64,000 nucleotides of DNA. Source: JAJDYQ01 sp963662865 (GTDB lineage Bacteria; Pseudomonadota; Gammaproteobacteria; JAJDYQ01). Shown one piece after another: positions 59,579 to 64,000 of the stretch. Location: NCBI GenBank assembly GCA_963662865.1, contig OY759969.1, positions 372,001 through 436,000 on the forward strand, given 5' to 3'. The notes under the pieces are model-generated. The model was not told the origin of the DNA. It did not search any database and worked only from the letters and a program-made list of their open reading frames with translations. Within the stretch, counting starts at the first letter, position 1, and each line of letters starts with the position of its first letter. The position numbers and the translations under genes were made by a program.

Positions 59579-62137
59579 ATGGCTGATTTTGCCAAAGAAA
59601 TTCTCCCGGTAAATCTCGAAGACGAGATGCGCCAGTCCTATCTGGACTATGCCATGTCGGTCATTATCGGCCGTGCCTTGCCTGACGTGCGTGATGGACT
59701 GAAGCCGGTGCATCGCCGCGTACTTTATGCCATGAGTGAACTGGGCAATGACTGGGGCAAGGCTTATAAAAAGTCGGCCCGTGTCGTCGGTGACGTGATC
59801 GGTAAGTATCACCCGCATGGTGATTCCGCAGTCTATGACACGATGGTTCGTATGGCGCAGTCATTTTCCATGCGCTACATGCTGATTGATGGCCAGGGTA
59901 ACTTTGGTTCGGTTGATGGTGATGCAGCAGCGGCCATGCGCTATACCGAAGTACGCATGGCGAAAATCGCCCATGAGTTGCTGGCCGATCTGGATAAGGA
60001 GACCGTTGATTTTGTGCCTAACTACGATGGCGCGGAAAAAGAACCGGCTATTCTGCCATCCAAAGTGCCTAACCTGTTGATCAATGGTTCTTCGGGTATT
60101 GCCGTGGGTATGGCAACCAATATCCCGCCGCACCACCTCACGGAAGTCGTTAACGGTTGTATCGCCCTCATTGATAATCCCGAACTCACGGTTGATAAGT
60201 TACTGGAAATTATACCGGGTCCGGACTTCCCAACGGCCGGTCTGATTCATGGCGCCGCCGGCATTCGTCAGGCCTATATGACGGGTCGTGGGCGTGTCTA
60301 TATGCGGGCCCGCACTGAGATAGAGGAAGATGATTCAGGCAAGCAGGCAATTATGGTGACCGAGTTGCCCTATCAGGTCAACAAGGCGCGCTTGCTGGAG
60401 AAGATTGCCGAACTGGTTAAGGAAAAGAAGATTGAAGGGATTACGGCGCTGCGTGATGAGTCCGACAGGGACGGTATGCGCATGGTGATTGAATTGCGCC
60501 GGGGCGAAGTCTCCGAAGTGATACTGAACAATCTGTTCCAACACACGCAACTGCAAAGTGTATTCGGTATCAATATGGTCGCCTTGATGGATGGTCAGCC
60601 TAAGCTGGTGACTCTGATCGACATACTGACGGCTTTTATCCGGCATCGTCGTGAAGTTGTTACCCGCAGAACCATATTCGATTTACGCAAGGCGCGTGAG
60701 CGTGCGCATGTTCTGGAGGGGCTGGCGGTCGCCCTGGAGAATATCAATGAGGTGATTGCGCTGATCAGGGCATCCTCAAGCCCATCTGAAGCACGGGAGC
60801 GTTTGATGTCCAGTTCCTGGAAGTCCGATGTGGTTGTGAAGATGCTCAAGGCAGTGGATATTAATGCCACGCGCCCGGAAGAACTGCCGCCTGAGTTTGG
60901 TTTGGTTGACGGGGATTACCGCCTCTTCCGCAATCAGGCTCAGGCCATTCTCGATATGCGTCTGCAAAAGTTGACCGGCCTGGAAAAAGATAAAATTCTG
61001 GCTGAATATCAGGAATTGCTCGGCAGGATTAAAGATCTCCTGGAGATACTTTCCGACGCCGACCGGCTTATGGCTGTTATTCGCGGTGAGCTGGTTGATA
61101 TCCGTGAAGAATATGGTGGTGAACGTCGTACCGAGATTATTGAAGATCGCCTGAGCCTCAGTTTGGAGGACTTGATTACCGAGGAAGACGTGGTCGTTAC
61201 GCTGTCACATGCGGGTTACGCAAAGTCTCAGCCATTAACGGCCTATGCGGCGCAGCGCCGCGGGGGCAAAGGTAAGACAGCGACCAGCGTCAAGCAAGGA
61301 GACTTTGTCGATAAACTGTTTGTCGCCAATACACACGATACTCTCCTGTGCTTTTCCAGCCGCGGCAAGGTTTACTGGCTCAAGGTCTTTGAGTTACCGC
61401 AGGCGAGCCGTGTCGCCAGAGGGAAGCCAATCATCAATCTGTTACCACTGGAAGAAGGCGAACGGATTAACGCCATCCTGCCGGTCCGTGAGTGTTCCGG
61501 GGATAGTTATGTCTTTATGGCAACCAGCAACGGTCTGGTGAAAAAAACATCATTGATGGAATTTTCTCGACCACGCTCCAACGGTAAGATCGCACTGGAG
61601 ATCGTCGATGGTGACCGGCTGATAGATGTGGCCGTAACCGACGGTAATCGTGAAATCATGTTGTTTACCAATGCAGGCAAGGCAATCCGTTTCAGGGAAG
61701 GCGATGTACGGCCAATGGGGCGCACGGCACGCGGTGTCCGTGGCATCAAGTTGTCGGCAGGCCACGAGGTCAACGCGCTGATTATCTGCGATAAGGGGGA
61801 TATCCTGACTGCGACCGAGAATGGCTACGGTAAGCGGACCGTTGTTGAGGGTTACCCTTTACGGAGTCGTGCCGGACAGGGGGTCCTTTCGATTCGATGC
61901 AGTGAGCGTAATGGCAAGGCGATTGGTGCGTTGCAGGTCGAGGAAAATGACGAGGTTATGATGATCAGTAGTGGGGGGACTCTGGTGAGGACACGGGTTG
62001 ATGGGATTTCCCGAACCGGACGCAATACTCGGGGGGTGACCCTGATACGCCTTGGCGAGGAGGAAATGCTGGTTGGCCTGGAAAAGATAGTATCTCTGGA
62101 TGCCGGAGTAGCGGACGTGGAGTCTGACGAGGGATGA
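59579..62137 (+). CDS. gyrA: DNA gyrase subunit A
   Basis: GyrA carries the DNA-breaking tyrosine of gyrase, which introduces negative supercoils with GyrB. The 852-residue protein has the winged-helix domain with the catalytic Tyr in AAMRYTE, a quinolone-resistance region reading HPHGDSAVYDT, meaning the Ser and Asp often mutated in resistant strains are unmutated, and a C-terminal beta-pinwheel with the GyrA-box QRRGGKG. The start fits the family (MADFAKEILPVN) although no strong ribosome-binding site is near. It is followed by serC after six bases, as in Pseudomonas. Confidence 0.98.
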   Translation: MADFAKEILPVNLEDEMRQSYLDYAMSVIIGRALPDVRDGLKPVHRRVLYAMSELGNDWGKAYKKSARVVGDVIGKYHPHGDSAVYDTMVRMAQSFSMRYMLIDGQGNFGSVDGDAAAAMRYTEVRMAKIAHELLADLDKETVDFVPNYDGAEKEPAILPSKVPNLLINGSSGIAVGMATNIPPHHLTEVVNGCIALIDNPELTVDKLLEIIPGPDFPTAGLIHGAAGIRQAYMTGRGRVYMRARTEIEEDDSGKQAIMVTELPYQVNKARLLEKIAELVKEKKIEGITALRDESDRDGMRMVIELRRGEVSEVILNNLFQHTQLQSVFGINMVALMDGQPKLVTLIDILTAFIRHRREVVTRRTIFDLRKARERAHVLEGLAVALENINEVIALIRASSSPSEARERLMSSSWKSDVVVKMLKAVDINATRPEELPPEFGLVDGDYRLFRNQAQAILDMRLQKLTGLEKDKILAEYQELLGRIKDLLEILSDADRLMAVIRGELVDIREEYGGERRTEIIEDRLSLSLEDLITEEDVVVTLSHAGYAKSQPLTAYAAQRRGGKGKTATSVKQGDFVDKLFVANTHDTLLCFSSRGKVYWLKVFELPQASRVARGKPIINLLPLEEGERINAILPVRECSGDSYVFMATSNGLVKKTSLMEFSRPRSNGKIALEIVDGDRLIDVAVTDGNREIMLFTNAGKAIRFREGDVRPMGRTARGVRGIKLSAGHEVNALIICDKGDILTATENGYGKRTVVEGYPLRSRAGQGVLSIRCSERNGKAIGALQVEENDEVMMISSGGTLVRTRVDGISRTGRNTRGVTLIRLGEEEMLVGLEKIVSLDAGVADVESDEG

Positions 62138-62143
62138 CGCGCT

Positions 62144-63226
62144 ATGAGTAAGGCTTATAATTTTAGTGCCGGGCCGGCAATGTTGCCCGCCGCAGTGATT
62201 GAAAGAGCACAGGTTGAAATGCCGGACTGGAATGGTTCTGGTATGTCGGTGATGGAAATGAGTCACCGTGGCAGTGAATTCATGAGCATCGCGCAGCATG
62301 CGGAGGCGACGCTGCGTGAGATTATGGAAATTCCTTCCAATTACAGGGTGTTCTTTTTGCAGGGCGGTGCAAGTACACAGTTTGCCGCCGTTCCCATGAA
62401 CCTGCTGCGTGGCAAGAACAGGGCCGACTATCTGCTGACCGGTATGTGGGGCAAAAAAGCCGTGGCTGAAGCAAGGCGCTATTGTGATGTCAATCTGGCT
62501 GCCGATTCTTCCGAACAGAACTTTATGGAGATTCCTGCCCCTGATATCTGGAATCTGGATGCCGATGCGGCATATGTGCATTACACACCAAACGAGACGA
62601 TTGGGGGCTTGGAATTTCACTGGGTTCCGGATACCGGTGACGTGCCTCTGGTGGCTGATATGTCTTCTACCATCCTGTCACGTCCGATTCCGGTCGAGCG
62701 TTATGGAGTGATTTACGCGGGCGCACAGAAAAACATCGGTCCGGCCGGACTGACCTTGTGCATTATTCGTGAAGATCTGATTGGTGGCGCAATTGCCGGT
62801 ACGCCAACGATGCTGAATTATCAAATACATGCTGATAATGGTTCCATGTTCAACACTCCACCGGCCTACAGTTGGTATATCGCGGGTCTGGTATTTGACT
62901 GGACCAGGGGACAGGGTGGTTTGCGAGCCATGGCCGAAGTAAACAAGCGTAAGGCGGATAAACTATACGAGGCCATTGATGAGTCCGGTCTCTATTCCAA
63001 TCCGGTTCACCCGGATTGCCGCTCCTGGATGAATGTACCTTTTATTGTAGGTGACGGTAGTCGGGATGAGACTTTTCTGGCAGGAGCGAGGGAGGCTGGA
63101 CTCCTGACATTAAAAGGGCATCGTTCGGTCGGTGGTATGCGTGCAAGTATCTATAATGCCATGCCGGAGGAAGGGGTGGATACTCTGGTGGGTTTTATGA
63201 AGGAGTTTGAGAGAAGCAACGGTTAG
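62144..63226 (+). CDS. serC: Phosphoserine aminotransferase
   Basis: SerC makes 3-phosphoserine from 3-phosphohydroxypyruvate and also acts in pyridoxal phosphate synthesis. The 360-residue class V aminotransferase (E. coli 362) has the YNFSAGPAMLP opening, the LQGGASTQF phosphate-binding segment and the pyridoxal lysine Lys196 in GAQKNIGP. The neighbouring serA-type dehydrogenase supplies its substrate, so the two form a serine pathway pair. Confidence 0.98.
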   Translation: MSKAYNFSAGPAMLPAAVIERAQVEMPDWNGSGMSVMEMSHRGSEFMSIAQHAEATLREIMEIPSNYRVFFLQGGASTQFAAVPMNLLRGKNRADYLLTGMWGKKAVAEARRYCDVNLAADSSEQNFMEIPAPDIWNLDADAAYVHYTPNETIGGLEFHWVPDTGDVPLVADMSSTILSRPIPVERYGVIYAGAQKNIGPAGLTLCIIREDLIGGAIAGTPTMLNYQIHADNGSMFNTPPAYSWYIAGLVFDWTRGQGGLRAMAEVNKRKADKLYEAIDESGLYSNPVHPDCRSWMNVPFIVGDGSRDETFLAGAREAGLLTLKGHRSVGGMRASIYNAMPEEGVDTLVGFMKEFERSNG

Positions 63227-63306
63227 ATTCAACCTGTCCGGAACGATGGTATAGCCCCGTCTGCGCAAATCCCGGTATTATGCTCGGAACTGAATTTTGT
63301 AAATAT

Positions 63307-64000
63307 ATGTATAAGATACTGACCTTAAATAATATTTCTGTGGCTGGTCTGGACCGTTTGCCGCTTGACAGTTACGAGATTTCATCTGAAATCAGAAACC
63401 CTGACGTAATTCTGCTGCGTTCATTCAGGATGCACGATATGGAGATCCCCGGGACACTGAAAGCGGTTGGTCGTGCCGGTGCCGGTGTGAACAATATTCC
63501 GGTAGACGCCATGAGTGAGCGTGGTATTCCGGTATTCAATGCCCCGGGGGCCAATGCCAATGCGGTCAAGGAGCTTGTTCTGGCTGCAATGCTGATATCA
63601 TGCCGGAATATTGCTCAGGCTTGGGATTTTGTGCGCAGCCTGCCGGGTGATGATGGGGAAATCAGCAAGCAGGTGGAAGTCGGTAAGAAAAAATTCGGTG
63701 GTTTTGAGTTGCCGGGCCGTGTCCTTGGTGTCATTGGCTTGGGTGCGATTGGTGTGGAAGTGGCTAATGCAGCTGTCTTTCTGGATATGAAGGTGGTCGG
63801 CTTTGACCCGGGTGTGACCGTGCAGCGGGCCTGGCAATTGTCTTCAGAAGTGGAGCAGGCCACCAGCGTTGATGACATGTTGTCGAAAGTTGATTTTGTG
63901 ACCTTTCATGTGCCGTTGATCGATACAACTGCAAATATGATTAATGAAGATCGCATCAGGTTGATGAAACCTGAAGCGGTCATCATGAACTTCGCACGTG
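63307..64000 (+). CDS. serA: D-3-phosphoglycerate dehydrogenase, 5' part (runs off window)
   Basis: This NAD-dependent enzyme oxidises 3-phosphoglycerate, the first step of serine synthesis. The ATG at 63307 opens a frame that stays open to the window end (231 codons). It shows the short N-terminal catalytic half with VGRAGAGVNNI, the NAPGANANAVKEL block, and the NAD-binding GLGAIG loop near residues 144-149. Gene order after serC supports the function. Related 2-hydroxyacid dehydrogenases share these motifs, but the serC context and the VGRAGAGVNNI block favour SerA. Confidence 0.92.
   Translation, partial: MYKILTLNNISVAGLDRLPLDSYEISSEIRNPDVILLRSFRMHDMEIPGTLKAVGRAGAGVNNIPVDAMSERGIPVFNAPGANANAVKELVLAAMLISCRNIAQAWDFVRSLPGDDGEISKQVEVGKKKFGGFELPGRVLGVIGLGAIGVEVANAAVFLDMKVVGFDPGVTVQRAWQLSSEVEQATSVDDMLSKVDFVTFHVPLIDTTANMINEDRIRLMKPEAVIMNFAR

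Noticed and set aside
61859..62620. 253-codon open frame antisense to gyrA/serC
   Set aside because: It spans two conserved genes on the other strand and shows no protein family features.

Overview
This window is chromosomal DNA from a gammaproteobacterium. Gene content and order follow the lineage: a dcw cluster starting at mraZ, a glnD-map-rpsB-tsf-pyrH-frr-uppS-cdsA-dxr-rseP-bamA-skp-lpxD-fabZ-lpxA-lpxB-rnhB-dnaE superoperon, a ZapD homologue, a FtsZ tail ending LDIPAFLRKQAD, and gyrA-serC. The full lipid A set, BamA and Skp show a Gram-negative outer membrane. I cannot assign a genus. Composition by eye varies: murD to ftsQ (about 7.1-12.5 kb) is AT-rich, lpxB to dnaE clearly GC-richer.

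Region 1 (1-19.7 kb, + strand) is the division and cell-wall cluster: mraZ (5' end outside the window), rsmH, ftsL, ftsI, murE, murF, mraY, murD, ftsW, murC, ddl, ftsQ, ftsA, ftsZ, lpxC, an M23 peptidase and secA. Most genes abut or overlap. murG, expected between ftsW and murC, is absent, and murB is not here either.

Region 2 (19.8-29.0 kb, - strand) holds zapD, coaE, pilD, pilC, pilB, then glnD and map. No pilin gene lies next to pilBCD. The 430-bp gap between pilB and glnD carries what looks like a decayed reading frame.

Region 3 (29.0-47.4 kb, + strand) is the translation, isoprenoid and envelope superoperon from rpsB to dnaE. RpsB has an unusual tail of about 95 residues and is translationally coupled to an unrecognised 110-residue gene inserted before tsf.

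Region 4 (47.4-55.4 kb) is accessory. In Pseudomonas-type genomes accA and tilS sit between dnaE and pyrG. Here the slot holds a predicted Cas4-like/DEDD-exonuclease fusion with an extra C-terminal domain, a WYL-domain regulator and a divergent tandem AAA+ ATPase, followed by manC and an adhesin-like gene fragment. The shared WYL/AAA+ intergenic region has two copies of the dyad CGACA-N5-TGTCG flanking a good promoter. This is the best candidate in the window for a little-described, possibly defensive, system.

Region 5 (55.4-64.0 kb, + strand) has pyrG, kdsA, an unrecognised secreted protein, a NYN-type nuclease, gyrA with palindromes in its leader, serC, and the first 231 codons of a serA-type dehydrogenase cut by the window end. 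No rRNA, tRNA, CRISPR array, insertion sequence or convincing factor-independent terminator was seen.
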